Below, piece by piece: positions 23,448 through 34,405 of a DNA stretch of 64,000 nucleotides. This DNA comes from Cotesia glomerata (Eukaryota > Arthropoda > Insecta > Hymenoptera > Braconidae), in NCBI RefSeq assembly GCF_020080835.1, contig NC_058164.1, positions 19,338,688-19,402,687 of the forward strand, given 5' to 3'. Position 1 is the first letter of the stretch; each line of letters begins with the position of its first letter. The position numbers were made by a program, and so were the translations under genes. The notes beneath the pieces are model-generated. The model was not told the DNA's origin, did not search any database, and was given only the letters and a program-made list of their open reading frames with translations.

Positions 23448-26353
23448 GATAGATTTATTTTTACTTGTATCACTGTTACAATCTGTGTTTTACAAGGAAT
23501 TTTCTTATACAATGTTGTTTTCTCCATATCCTACTATATAATAAAAAAGTACTAGCTACTATTTATTGCACTCTCTGCATTTAGAATTTTTACATTCTCT
23601 ATTTTCGCTGATACCTTTATTGTACAGTGCATTCCTTTATTTCATACTTTCCATACTTCCTCACTCATTCTTTCATTTCCATTCATTTCTTTCCACTCCT
23701 TCTTATCCTTTTTCTATTACATTATCCCATCTCTCTTTCACTTTCTTTTAAAACATTTTCTATTTCCCTCACTACCTTACATATCCTTGCCTCTATTTTT
23801 CCCTTGAATATCCCTACAATTCTTTCCCATATCTGTTCCTCCTTCTCAGTTTCATCCCACCACCTCTCCATTTCCACTTTACATTCTTCACTTATCTTTT
23901 CTCTTATTTTTGCACATGTTAGTACATGCACTAGCGTTTCTTCTTTTTCCTTGCATTTTCTACACATCCAATTTCTTTCCCCTTTCTTTCCAGCTTTAGT
24001 CAGGTTTCCACACCTTACTCTTGCCCATATTTCCTTATTTTCTCTTCCTATTTTTTTATTTTCCCAGTATTTTACATCGGCTCTTTCTTCTACCGTTCTC
24101 TTGTATATTTCGCTATAATTTGATGCTCTAATCCTTTCCTCTTCCTTGTCTGACATTTTTCTCGCTAAGCATTCTATTCCTGCTCTTATTTCTTCGCTTA
24201 TTTCTTCTATTTCTTTTCCTTTGTATATTTTTTCTAGTACACTCTCACAATTCATCTTCTTTGCACTTTCTTCTATCTTTTTTCCCCATTTTGTTGGGTT
24301 CCCATTTAATATCCCTCTGATCTCTTCCCTTAGGCATATTTTTGGCCACCTTGTATCCTCCATTCCTGCTATTTCTATAATGTATCTCCATACCCTTTCC
24401 TTTGTTATTACTTCTATCACTTCACTTCCTGCTTCTCTTCTCACTATGCCTCCTGGTGTGTTCCTTGCCACTCCTAGCGCCATTCTGTTGATTTTATTTT
24501 GCAACACTTCTATCTTCTTTACCTCTCCACTTCCCCATACCTCTACTCCGTACATGCACCCTGATCTCACCAGCGTGTTGTATAAATACATCCTGTCCTT
24601 TATATTGTTTCTTTTCGTTCTTCTTATTAGCCCCCACGTTGCATTTACCATTCTATTCGCTTTATCCTTCATATTATTCAAATGCATTTCCTGGCTATTT
24701 CTGGTTGTGAATGTATACCCCAGATACTTGAAGCTTTTTACCACTTCTAATTTTTCTCCTTTATACTCCCATTTTTCTTTTTCATTCCTCCCTCCGTTCT
24801 TGAAAATCACTATCTTTGTCTTCTTTGCATTTATTTTCAGTTTATTTTTGTCCGCATATTTTTCCAACTCTTTTATCATTTCCCTTAATCCTTCCGGTGT
24901 ATCCGATACCGCTGCTCCATCGTCTGCATACTTTGCCATATATATTTTTTCTTTCCCGATTACCGTCCCTCCTATTTTTTTCTTTACTATTTCATCCTCC
25001 ATATCGTCTATAAATATATTAAAAAGTACCGCACTTAGTGCGCACCCTTGCCTCACTCCTTGATCTGCTCCAAATCCTTTCGATTTTGCTCCGTTTATCA
25101 GTACCTCGTTTATCGTGTTTTCATATATTACCTCTATCATCCTGTACATCCTCCCCCTTATCCCTATTTTCCATAATTTCCTCAGTAGGATATCCCTATC
25201 CACAGTATCAAATGCCTTTTCTAGATCTATGAAGCATACGTATAATTTCTTCTTTTCTTTTATCTTCTTATTTATCAAGGCATTTAGCACAAATATATGG
25301 TCCCTTGCTCCTCTTTTCCTCCTGAATCCAGCTTGGCTTTCCTTTATTTTTTCCTCTTTGTCCGCCCAACTCATTATCCGCTCCGCCATCATTGCTGTCA
25401 GTATCTTGTACCCAATATCCAACAGCGATATTCCTCTATAATTGCCCACCTCCTCCTCATCTCCTGCTTTATGTATTGGTACTATCCTTGCTGTTTCCCA
25501 TCCTTCTTGTATCCTTCCTTCTGTCCACATCCTGTTTACCACCTCTCTTGTATCTTCCAGTATTTCTCTAGGTAAGTTCTTTACAAATTCTGCCGTTATA
25601 CCATCCTCCCCTGGTGCCTTATTTCTTCCTAGTTTTCTGATTGCATTTCTGAACTCCAATCTTCCGAACTCTTCATCTAGTCTACTGTCTTCGCTTCTTT
25701 CTTCTCTTTCTTCACTCTCAGTACTTTCTTTGTTAGCTCTTCTTTTTTTACCATTTAGTAGGCTACTGAAATGCTCAATCCATTTTTTTCCTGTTATTCT
25801 TTCTCCTTTGCACTTCTTTTTTTTCTTTTTCCTAAATTTATTTATCATTTCCCACCACTTGCTCATGTCTTTCGCTTTGTCCATTTCCTTCTTTCTCTCT
25901 TCCCACCACTCTTCCCTTACCTTTTTTATTTCTTCCCTCAGCTTTTTTTTTGCCATATTATAATTTCTTTTCTCTTCACTTATATTACCCTTTTTTATTA
26001 GTATTTTTAGGTTCTTCCATACTTCATTTCTTAACTCCTTGCATTTTTCATTGAACCATTCTTTCTTTTGTGTTTCCTTTTTTTTTCCATTTTTAATTTT
26101 TATATTCATCCTCGTTTTCTTTGCCGCATTCTTTATTATTCTTTTTATATCATTCCATTCTATCTCTTCCCTATTTTCTTTTATCTCCCTCCATTCCTCA
26201 TATACTACTTCCATATATTCTTGTGCTTTCTCTTTTCTCCACCTCATACCCTCCTCTGCTATCTTCTCTAGATCACCACTTTCCGTTGTTTCCTCGTTCT
26301 TCCCATCTATTTGCCTCTCTTTCCTTTCTAGTTCTATTTCAATTGGCAAGTGG
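23448..26353 (-). mobile_element. 5'-truncated LINE inserted in J1
   Basis: 2.9-kb insertion bounded on both sides by TAATCATACGCAGTA (23433-23447 and 26354-26368), a 15-bp target-site duplication of J1 ORF2 sequence. It carries one long ORF, lacks an endonuclease domain, and has a 3' UTR of about 270 bp without a long poly-A (it ends near AAATAAATCTATC). Its sense strand is strongly purine-rich, unlike the surrounding elements. Confidence 0.9.
23722..26349 (-). CDS. LINE reverse transcriptase, N-terminally truncated
   Basis: 875-codon open frame on the minus strand with a complete non-LTR reverse transcriptase: fingers motif NKAPGEDGI, YRGISLLDIGYKIL, motif A FIDLEKAFDTVDR, motif B GVRQGCALS, catalytic YADDG (usual YADD), and a thumb with KTKIVIF and KYLGYTF. 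Near the C-terminus, CRKC-x8-HVLTC forms a CCHC zinc-knuckle-like motif. No endonuclease precedes it: the frame starts within the element's truncated 5' end, so the first Met is not meaningful as a biological start. The N-terminal 200 residues are very rich in K and E. I could not assign the clade (R1-like or another group with a C-terminal CCHC). Opposite-strand frames here are composition shadows. Confidence 0.85.
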   Translation of the reverse strand: MPIEIELERKERQIDGKNEETTESGDLEKIAEEGMRWRKEKAQEYMEVVYEEWREIKENREEIEWNDIKRIIKNAAKKTRMNIKIKNGKKKETQKKEWFNEKCKELRNEVWKNLKILIKKGNISEEKRNYNMAKKKLREEIKKVREEWWEERKKEMDKAKDMSKWWEMINKFRKKKKKKCKGERITGKKWIEHFSSLLNGKKRRANKESTESEEREERSEDSRLDEEFGRLEFRNAIRKLGRNKAPGEDGITAEFVKNLPREILEDTREVVNRMWTEGRIQEGWETARIVPIHKAGDEEEVGNYRGISLLDIGYKILTAMMAERIMSWADKEEKIKESQAGFRRKRGARDHIFVLNALINKKIKEKKKLYVCFIDLEKAFDTVDRDILLRKLWKIGIRGRMYRMIEVIYENTINEVLINGAKSKGFGADQGVRQGCALSAVLFNIFIDDMEDEIVKKKIGGTVIGKEKIYMAKYADDGAAVSDTPEGLREMIKELEKYADKNKLKINAKKTKIVIFKNGGRNEKEKWEYKGEKLEVVKSFKYLGYTFTTRNSQEMHLNNMKDKANRMVNATWGLIRRTKRNNIKDRMYLYNTLVRSGCMYGVEVWGSGEVKKIEVLQNKINRMALGVARNTPGGIVRREAGSEVIEVITKERVWRYIIEIAGMEDTRWPKICLREEIRGILNGNPTKWGKKIEESAKKMNCESVLEKIYKGKEIEEISEEIRAGIECLARKMSDKEEERIRASNYSEIYKRTVEERADVKYWENKKIGRENKEIWARVRCGNLTKAGKKGERNWMCRKCKEKEETLVHVLTCAKIREKISEECKVEMERWWDETEKEEQIWERIVGIFKGKIEARICKVVREIENVLKESEREMG

Positions 26354-26368
26354 TAATCATACGCAGTA
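26354..26368. repeat. Target-site duplication, right copy
   Basis: TAATCATACGCAGTA, identical to 23433-23447. Confidence 0.9.
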
Positions 26369-28706
26369 TTTTATTTTGTATAATTTGCAGTCTGTGATAA
26401 TTTGAATAGCATGTGTTACTCCAGACTGGACATGCGTATAAGATAATAGGTAATATGCACATTTTATATATAATTAATTTATTATGTTGACTTAGAGCAT
26501 TGTTTCGGCAAATAAGTGGATACAGCAATGATACCGCTGAGTTGACCTTGCGAGCTTTTTGTTTGTGGGAGAATATGATGATTTGAGTTTTATCTATGTT
26601 GATTTTGATTTTCCATTTAGCATAATAACTCTCAAGTAGATATATGTGATTTTGCAGATATTTAAGAGTCATATCTTTACTAAATGATGATGTATAGATT
26701 GCGGTATCATCCGCGAATAGAGCTAAATTTGATTTTTGATATTTAGGGATATCGTTGATGCATATGAGAAATAGGATAGGTCCTAAGATCGAGCCCTGAG
26801 GAACTCCTGCGGCTATATTTCTCGTAGAACTACGGCCATCTCCAACTACTACAGAAAATCTTCGATTTTTTAGATAGCTATCTATCCATTTGATTATGTA
26901 CAGAGGTACGTTTAATATGTTTAGTTTATAGATTAGTGCTTTTCTCCAGACGGTGTCAAAAGCTTTTTCAATGTCTAACAAAAGTAAAGCGGTGCTTCTA
27001 TTTTTATTAAATTCAGTACTGATATGGTCAGTTAGTCTGACTAATTGTTGTGTAGTAAAATGTTTAGGTCTAAAGCCGAATTGTTCTGGTATTAAGATGT
27101 CGTTTTTAGTTAAGTATGATTTAATACGATTATTAATAATTATTTCGAAGACTTTTCCCAGCGTAGCTATGAAACTAATTGGCCGATAGTTCTGCGGAAA
27201 CTGTTTGTCTTTTCCAGGTTTATGGAATGCTAGGATTTTGGCCTCCTTCCATGAGTCTGGAAAATATGATTGATTTATTGATGCATTGTATATATGAATT
27301 AATTGAACAATAGCTTTTTTCGGAAGATTTTTCAAAATTAAGTTTTGCAAGCCATCAAAACCAGGGGCTTTTTTATTTTTTGTTTTATTTATAGCCTTAT
27401 ATATTTCAGTAGATGATATATGAGTCAGCTCAGCGGTATTTATCGATGATTCACTTATTTCTCGGTAATGATGCTTTACAATTCTTTCGGTGAGATCGTC
27501 ACTGAGATCTAAAGTTAATTTATGCACCTTTTCAAATACATTAGCTAAGGCATTTGCTTTATCACAGTCGTTATAAACTAGTCCAGTTTCGCCATGCAAT
27601 GTTGGAATATGATTATTTATATTTTTACGCATTTTCACAGCATTCCATAGGGAATTATCTTTTAAATTTAGTGTTTTTAATTTATTTGTAATTTTTTCAG
27701 TGTTATACTTTTTTATTTCAAATTTAATTAGATGACAGAAGTGGTTTTTTAATTGTTTATGTTGAAAATTACGGGTTTTTTTAAATTTGCGTCTATGGTA
27801 GTTTCTTGTTTTGATCAGATCGAGAATGTGTTGGGAAAGTTGAGAATATTTATTTGATTTTTTTGTAGGAATAGATTTATTGATAGAGTGTTGTATTATT
27901 TTGGTGAGGTTTTCTACATCATTGTCTATATGCATTGGTGTTGTTAGTTTATTATTTATTTCGAGTTTTTTGTTAATAATAGATCGAAAACTGGACCAGT
28001 TTGCGTTTTTATAGTCTAGATAGTTTGGATAGTTACGCTTAATAGTAGTATCATTAATTATGACTAGTATCGGCAAATGATCCGAGTCGAGTTCATTGAT
28101 TGTAATGGGCTTTGTGATTTTCTGAACGTTTTTATTAAGTACGATGTCTACATTTGACGGAATAGTATTATTGTATGAATAGAGAGTGTAATTATCTGTA
28201 TACTCAATGTTTATAGCATGCTTAAGCATGTAATTATACAATATACGACCATTAGTGTTAGTTTGTTTGCAGTGCCATTGAGGATGTTTGGAGTTTAAAT
28301 CTCCTATGATAATGACTTTATTGTTTAATCTTAATATTCTATTCAAATCTTTTATATTTAAGTTTGTTTGGGGAGGATTATAACAGCTTACTATGAGTGA
28401 GTTATCACTTAATCTTATAGCATGAGCTTCAATATTTTCAGTTTGAACAGGCAGCTCTGTATGACTAATATCATTTTTAATAAATATTGCTACTCCTCCT
28501 CCTCTGTTTTTACTCTCTCTATCCTTACGATAGCATTTGTAGTTATTAATATAACATTTGTCGCTCTTAATGAGCTTAGTTTCGTTTATTACTAAAATAT
28601 CTACTTTGAATCTGAAAACAAATTCTGTAAGTTCAGCTAATTTATCACGAATTCCATTTGCATTCCAATGAACTAAATTTATAGCTTTATTTCTCGACTC
28701 AGCTAT
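26369..28706 (-). pseudogene. J1 ORF2: endonuclease-reverse transcriptase, disrupted
   Basis: Apurinic-type endonuclease (HWNANGIRDKL, INETKL, GDLNSKHPQWH) followed by a reverse transcriptase (NKKAPGFDG, LLLLDIEKAFDTVW, GVPQGSILGP, FADDTAIY). This is the Jockey-clade arrangement. The expected start codon at 28704-28706 reads ATA instead of ATG, though the frame is open from there. At 26354-26368 the frame is interrupted by the inserted LINE, so the last ~60 residues lie at about 23360-23447. Both changes should abolish a normal product. Confidence 0.85.
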
Positions 28707-28750
28707 GATTTATACTATTACTTATTACTACAATTCTTTCTAAATCGTTG

Positions 28751-29965
28751 CTACACGAGCTCAATTTTTTCATTCAGATCCAATGCTAACTTTAAGAGTT
28801 TGTCGAAATTACATATAGAGTTTAGTTTTTGTACTTCATTAACTAAATTATTAAACTTACTTATTAGACTTGAATTTGAGCTAGTGTTGCAATTGTTGTG
28901 TGCAGTACCATGGTTTAGTGCGTTTGAATCTGTGGTGCTCACTGTTGTTACTGCCATTGCTGCTGCGTAGTTGATTTGTAGCATATCTAGTTCCATTTGA
29001 TGGCTTGTTGTTGGTTCGAAATTTTGTAGTAGTCCCCTTGGCCTTAGTGGTGGATATTGTGTGGCCTCTATTGGTGAAGGTTTTTTGTTATGAGTTGTGT
29101 GCACTTGTATGCGCTTGTCGTCTATTTTCTGGAGATGCTTTAGGTATATTGGACATTCTTTGAAATTGGATGGATGACTTCCTAAGCAGTTAACACACGT
29201 GGCTTGGGTTCCTTTGGATTTTGGACAATCTGCGGTGAGATGTTCTTTCGTGCATTTGACGCATCTTGGAGTATTGTGGCAATGACTCATGCCATGGCCA
29301 AACCTTTGGCATTTGAAGCACTGGGTAATTTTCCTTGAATTTTTGTAATCTTCCCACTTAACCTTAAATGAGCCCAAGAATTTAATACGTTTTATTACAC
29401 CGATTTTTTCTGGGTTAGCAAGAGTTATAAAGTACGTTGGCGTAAAATTATCGCCATTTTGTTCACTCTGTTGTTTACGCTTCATTAAAACACACTTAGT
29501 TACACTGACACTGTGATCCTTTTCTAGTTCATCGATGATATCTTGAGGAGTGGCACAATGGAGATTTTTTAAGACAACATGTCGTTTTTTATCTTGTTTG
29601 TTTGCATAAGAGTAGAACTGGATTTCTAGTTTTTTGAAGAGAGTTGAAACTGTGTTGAAGTCTTCTTCGGTGTTGGTATAAACTATGAAGTTCACATTAG
29701 TTGTTTTGAAATATACCCGTTCTTTACACAATGATTTGATATTTAGTATTACTTTACTGATATCTGTAACTTTAGTGTTTACCACTATTGGTGAAATCTT
29801 GCGTGGTTTAGTTTGCCTGGTGTCACTCGTGCTATGCCTGTCGTCTTCTTCAGATTCCGAGTAATTATCAGGTACCTTTTCGTCGTGCTTTCGTTTTTTG
29901 GTTTTTGTTTTGGCTTCTTGCCATTTTTCTTGACCGGTATCAGTTGTTTCTGGGTCTCCGCCCAT
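28751..29965 (-). CDS. J1 ORF1: gag-like nucleic-acid-binding protein
   Basis: 404 residues. A basic N-terminal region is followed by an RRM-like gag core (VVLKNLHCATPQDIIDELE ... FKVKWEDYK) and three zinc knuckles at about residues 215-275: CFKCQRFGHGMSHC, CVKCTKEHLTADC, CVNCLGSHPSNFKEC. The tail is glutamine/asparagine-rich. This is the standard ORF1 of Jockey-type LINEs, which packages the RNA into an RNP. The frame is intact. Start ATG at 29965 lies about 90 bp from the element's 5' boundary. Confidence 0.9.
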   Translation of the reverse strand: MGGDPETTDTGQEKWQEAKTKTKKRKHDEKVPDNYSESEEDDRHSTSDTRQTKPRKISPIVVNTKVTDISKVILNIKSLCKERVYFKTTNVNFIVYTNTEEDFNTVSTLFKKLEIQFYSYANKQDKKRHVVLKNLHCATPQDIIDELEKDHSVSVTKCVLMKRKQQSEQNGDNFTPTYFITLANPEKIGVIKRIKFLGSFKVKWEDYKNSRKITQCFKCQRFGHGMSHCHNTPRCVKCTKEHLTADCPKSKGTQATCVNCLGSHPSNFKECPIYLKHLQKIDDKRIQVHTTHNKKPSPIEATQYPPLRPRGLLQNFEPTTSHQMELDMLQINYAAAMAVTTVSTTDSNALNHGTAHNNCNTSSNSSLISKFNNLVNEVQKLNSICNFDKLLKLALDLNEKIELV

Positions 29966-30052
29966 AGTGAATGAATAATACTTGACACGTTCTCTGTCCT
30001 AATCACTACCATCCACACTCAGAACAACCTCTGTCAGAGTCCTTGTTTTTTC

Positions 30053-30064
30053 ACAAAAATTATT
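30053..30064. repeat. ACAAAAATTATT junction between J1 and J2
   Basis: The 12-bp ACAAAAATTATT also lies between J2 and J3 (34394-34405) and at the truncated 5' edge of J3 (35762-35773). Best read as a repeated target-site duplication. Confidence 0.75.
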
Positions 30065-30332
30065 TTTTTTTTTTTTTTTTTCGTTTTTCAAAGATTTTTA
30101 TTGATATCATATAGTTAACATAGTTATTACAATATTATTACAGTATTTATGATTTCTGACCGTTGGTCTCTACTCACATTCAATATATATAGTTTTTGTT
30201 TATGGTTTACATATTTTATGAAAAATAACATACAGGATATTTATTATTTTTAGGAAAAAGTTTATAAAAAACCTAATTAGATTTATAATTACAATAGTTG
30301 TTGTTTCTTACATACTAAACTTAATACTAGGA

Positions 30333-33019
30333 CTAGAGAGTTGCTAATTGATTACGGTCAATTAGCATTTGGTTAGGCATTTTGTACTTATGCCATGGAT
30401 TTACATTCATATCACCGCATATATTGTTCATGAACTCATAATTTTTGACTGATTCATAAAAGTTCATAGTATGACGATAAATAATGTCTTTAATTAATGG
30501 CAAACCTGATTGCTTATGTTATTCTATGATAGATGTACGAGGCTTAGCATTTATAGCCATCCGTATTATTTTGTTTTGGATTTTCTGCAAGCGGTCAAAA
30601 TTATATCCTTTAGTATTACTCCATATAGGGGTCGCGTATAGTAATATAGGTCTTATGCACATAGTGTATATAATTAACTTATTTCTTACAGATACTTTGC
30701 TGTTTCTATTGATTAATGAGCATAGGATAGAAATTGCTGCGTTAGCTTTGCTAATTACAGTCGATATATGTTTGTTAAATGTGAGTTTAGTGTCGAGTAT
30801 AAGACCCAAATATTTCGCGTCATCAGTTACTTTGAGTTCTTGACCATTCATTTTAAGGATTTTGGTGGGAGATTTCTTTTTATGCGTAAATATTATAAAT
30901 TCGGTTTTATTTACATTAATTTTTATTTTCCATTTAATATAATATTCATGTAGTATGTCTATGTGTGACTGAAGGTCTTTAATTATTACATCTTTAGACC
31001 AGGAGGTGGTTAACACCCCTGTATCATCTGCAAATAATGTTAATGTTATTTTATTATGTTTTGGGATATCATTGATATATAATAGAAATAGCAGTGGTCC
31101 AAGAATGGATCCCTGTGGTACGCCCGCTGTTATTTTGCGTTCAGAGCTGTGAGTGTCCCCCACCGCAACCCTAAATGAACGTTGATTCAAGTAACTAGCA
31201 ATAAATTTGATTATGTATTTTGGTAAATTGTAGTTTGCGAGCTTGTAGATCAGAGCTCTTTGCCAGACAGTGTCGAATGCTTTCTCAATATCTAAGAGAA
31301 GCAGTCCGCTACTACGATTTTTATTAAAATTTGAACTAATATATTCTGTCACTCGCAGTAATTGCTGTACAGTACTGCGATTTTTCCTAAATCCAAATTG
31401 CTCGTTGATCAGGATATTATTTTTATCAATAAGATCTCGCAATCTATTATTTATTATTATTTCTAATATTTTACCAAGAGTGCAAAACAAACTGATGGGA
31501 CGATAATTCTGGGGAAATAATTTATCCTTTCCTGGCTTATGGAATGGCAAGATAATTGCTTTTTTCCATGAGTCAGGAAAGTATGATAATAGCAAGCATG
31601 CATTAATTATATACACCAACTGTACTATTGCCTTTTTGGGCAATTGTTTCAGTACAATGTTTTGAATAGAATCATGACCAGGTGCTTTCTTTGCCTTAGT
31701 CACTTTAATAGCCTTGATAATCTCTTTCGATGTAGCCAATGGAATAGAATTACTGTCTAATTTTTCAGTTATTATACTTCTATAGATATGATTAACATTT
31801 TTTTCAGTTTTACAATCACTGAGATCTTTTGTTAATGTATGCGTCTCTTCAAACACATCAGCAATTGCATTTGCTTTATCGTCATTACTATAAACTAGCC
31901 CTAACCTTGAATGTAATGTTGGAATTTTATTATTATTTGATTTTGTTAATTTAATAGCATTCCACAAAGTATTATCTTTTATATTTAATGATTTAAATTT
32001 GGATTCAATAGTTTTGTTTTTGTATTTTCTAATTTCTATTCTGACTTGTTCGGCCAATGCCGAGTAATTATTTTTATCATTTATGTGCCTAGAACGCTGG
32101 AATTTGCGACGCCAATAGTTACGTTCTTTTATCATTTTTACAATAAAGTTAGGAAGACTCGAATTTACATTTTGTATTTTTATATGCGGAACAGCAATTT
32201 TAGTTGTATAATTAATTTGTTTGGTTAACAGTTCAACTGCATTATCAACATCGTCTATTGTATGTATTTTATTATTTATAGTTATTTCTTTATTTAATCG
32301 ACTTCTAAATAAATTCCAATTAGCACGTTTGTAACATGGAAAAGTTTTAATAACTGGCGAGTAATCGCAATTATTCAGAATGAGTAACACAGGGAGGTGA
32401 TCAGAGTCTAGTTCATTGATAGTCTCTAGCTTACTAGCCTGTACTATATTTTTATACAGCACTACGTCTATTACTGAGGGTAAACACCCATTGTTAGGAA
32501 CAAACGTAGGATTATCTGGGAAAAGAATGTTTATCGGATTACGTTGGATTATATTAAATAATATTTTACCATTGGCATTTGCTCTTTTGGCGTGCCAGTT
32601 AGCATGCTTTGAATTTAAGTCTCCTGCTAATAAAACTTTATTATTTAGCTTAAAAATATCTACAAGATCTGACTCTTGAATTTTAATTTGAGGTGGGCAG
32701 TACGCTGAAACCAAAAGAATATTTCCCGGTATTTTGATTCCATGTGCTTCAATGTGCTTAGTATTTATTGGAAATTCCGAATGTTGTAAACTATTTTTAG
32801 CAAATATAACTACCCCGACTCCGTGCGTTACTCCATTTCTATCTTTTCTATAACAGGTGTGTAACCTTGTAAATAACATTTGTTTGTATGCGTGAGTTTA
32901 GTCTCGTTAATCATAAGAAAATCTATGTCAAATTTATTTACCAAGTATGGTAATTCTAATAGTTTGTTAAGCAAACCATTCGCATTCCAATAGACAATGT
33001 TGATTGGTTTAGCAGCCAT
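30333..33019 (-). pseudogene. J2 ORF2: endonuclease-reverse transcriptase, mutated
   Basis: Starts ATG at 33019 (MAAKPINIVYWNANGLLNKL), overlapping the ORF1 stop. A one-base frameshift near 32855 (ACACAC tract) separates the first 60 codons from the rest, which continues CYRKDRNGVTHGVG. The endonuclease has GDLNSKHANWH. The reverse transcriptase has KKAPGHDSI, LLLLDIEKAFDTVW, GVPQGSILGPLL and FADDTGVL. An in-frame TAA at 30519-30521 precedes about 60 more alignable codons (HKQSGLPLIKD ... NPWHKYKMP) ending at a TAG at 30333. Two lesions therefore make it a pseudogene, although the catalytic region itself is intact. Confidence 0.85.
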
Positions 33020-34316
33020 TATTATTTATACATTCACTTATTACTAATATTTTTGATATATCATCTTTACAATCTTTTAATTTATCATACAAATGCATAG
33101 TTACTGTAATTAACCTTTGAATATCACAAATTTCATTGAGTTTGTTTATATGTACTATTAGGTTATTGAATTCTTGTATTTGTTTAGTATTGTTATCATT
33201 ACTCACTTTACTTATCGTACTACTTTTTCCTTGATTTTGTACCTGAGGCCTCGTCATTGGGCTTGGGAAGATGATGTCGGACTGCTGCTGGTGATCAGGA
33301 AGGACCCTCTGTTGATGATCTTCTGCTGTCGCTGCTGGCCATGTATGTCGTGAATAGGTTGTTGCGTGGTTAAATTGCGGCCTTGATTGCGGCGGCAGTG
33401 GAAAATGTTGTTGATCTAGCTTAAACGGTTTAGTTACACTCATATTACTAGGCTTTTGGCGCTGTGACTTTTGACTTTCTACTTTTTCAGTATGATTTAT
33501 GTATTTCGGGCATAAATGATAATTTGCTGGATGCGGACCTTCGCAGTTTGCGAAAATAGGCGGCGTTGTTTTGTCTTTTTTACACTCACTGGTGAGATGT
33601 GACTGTGGGCATTTGACACACTTGGGTGGATTATTACAGTTTGAGATACCATGTCCGAATTCTTGACACCGATAACATTGCGTTATCTTTCTTGAATTTC
33701 TGTAGGGCTCCCATTTGATTCTAAATGATGCTATCGTTTTAATTTTTAATAACTTGGTTACATTCTCAGCACTGTCTACAGTCACCAAATAGATAGGAAT
33801 TTCATTTTCTACTGTTGTCGTTTGCATATTCAACCTCGCCTTCTTCTTCATCACATTTATTTTTTTAAGTGTGATGTCATAAGCTGCTGCTTCATTTTGT
33901 ATATCTATGATTTGTGCAGGAAACGGTAGATTTTTCAAAACCAAGTGTTTAAGTCTGTCTTCTTTACATGTCTAAGAATGGTGCGGAACACCGTATAATG
34001 CTAATGCGGTTTGTACTCGCTTAAAATCTTCTTTACTGGTAGTATAGATGTTAATACCTCTTGGAGTTAATTTAAAGGATACTTCCTGTTCACGTTCTTT
34101 ACGCATCTGTTGCAGAAATTTAGTCATGTCCAGTATTTTTTGATTAACAACGATTGGAGGTATTTTTTGCACTTTATTAGCACTGAATTCAGGTTCTCCT
34201 ATTGATATAGTTGATTTATCACTGTCTTCGTTGTTATCAGCTGCTTCTTCGCGATTTCTCTTTCTTCTTTTGCCACCCTTGGCCTTTTGCCAGTCAACTC
34301 CATCACGTGCATCCAT
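33009..34316 (-). pseudogene. J2 ORF1: gag-like protein with one nonsense codon
   Basis: Single reading frame from ATG 34316 (MDARDGVDWQKAKGGKRRKR) to TAA at 33009, broken only by TAG at 33972-33974 after VPHHS. J1 ORF1 has a sense codon at the corresponding point. The domain order is as in J1: basic start, gag core (LVLKNLPFPAQ), three knuckles (CYRCQEFGHGISNC, CVKCPQSHLTSEC, third altered to FANCEGPHPANYHLC) and a Q/P-rich tail. The stop overlaps ORF2's start by 11 nt. Confidence 0.85.
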
Positions 34317-34393
34317 ACTACTAGACTCCCCTTCTATGTTGACGAATTGGTAATTAGCACGATGTGTCTGACGCGATATATCTCAACTCAATC

Positions 34394-34405
34394 ACAAAAA
34401 TTATT
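34394..34405. repeat. ACAAAAATTATT junction between J2 and J3
   Basis: Second of three copies of the 12-bp sequence at element junctions in this cluster. Confidence 0.75.

Larger units (their letters stand above)
23163..30052 (-). mobile_element. Jockey-type LINE J1, interrupted by a second LINE
   Basis: Minus-strand element with ORF1 (28751-29965) and ORF2 (start near 28706). ORF2 is cut at 26354 by another LINE and resumes at 23447 with LRMISNAHYDKRIKDLHNNL, which aligns with the C-termini of J2 and J3. The far 3' end is decayed; the limit at 23163 is set where a CTAGCTGTTACCCGCCCGCT motif next to (TA)n begins and is only approximate. The 5' end abuts the ACAAAAATTATT sequence at 30053. 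Confidence 0.75.
30065..34393 (-). mobile_element. Jockey-type LINE J2, near full length
   Basis: Minus-strand element: 5' end next to ACAAAAATTATT at 34394, ORF1, ORF2 overlapping it by 11 nt, and a 3' UTR ending in AATAAAAATCTTTGAAAAACG followed by a poly-A of about 17 (T-run 30065-30081). Length is 4.3 kb. Several point lesions inactivate it. Confidence 0.85.

Noticed and set aside
23627..26405. Many plus-strand frames (up to 305 codons) opposite the LINE reverse transcriptase
   Set aside because: They are serine/phenylalanine/leucine-rich shadows of the purine-rich coding strand, overlap each other and match no domain.
30484..30843. 119-codon plus-strand frame in J2
   Set aside because: Antisense to the conserved reverse-transcriptase C-terminus.
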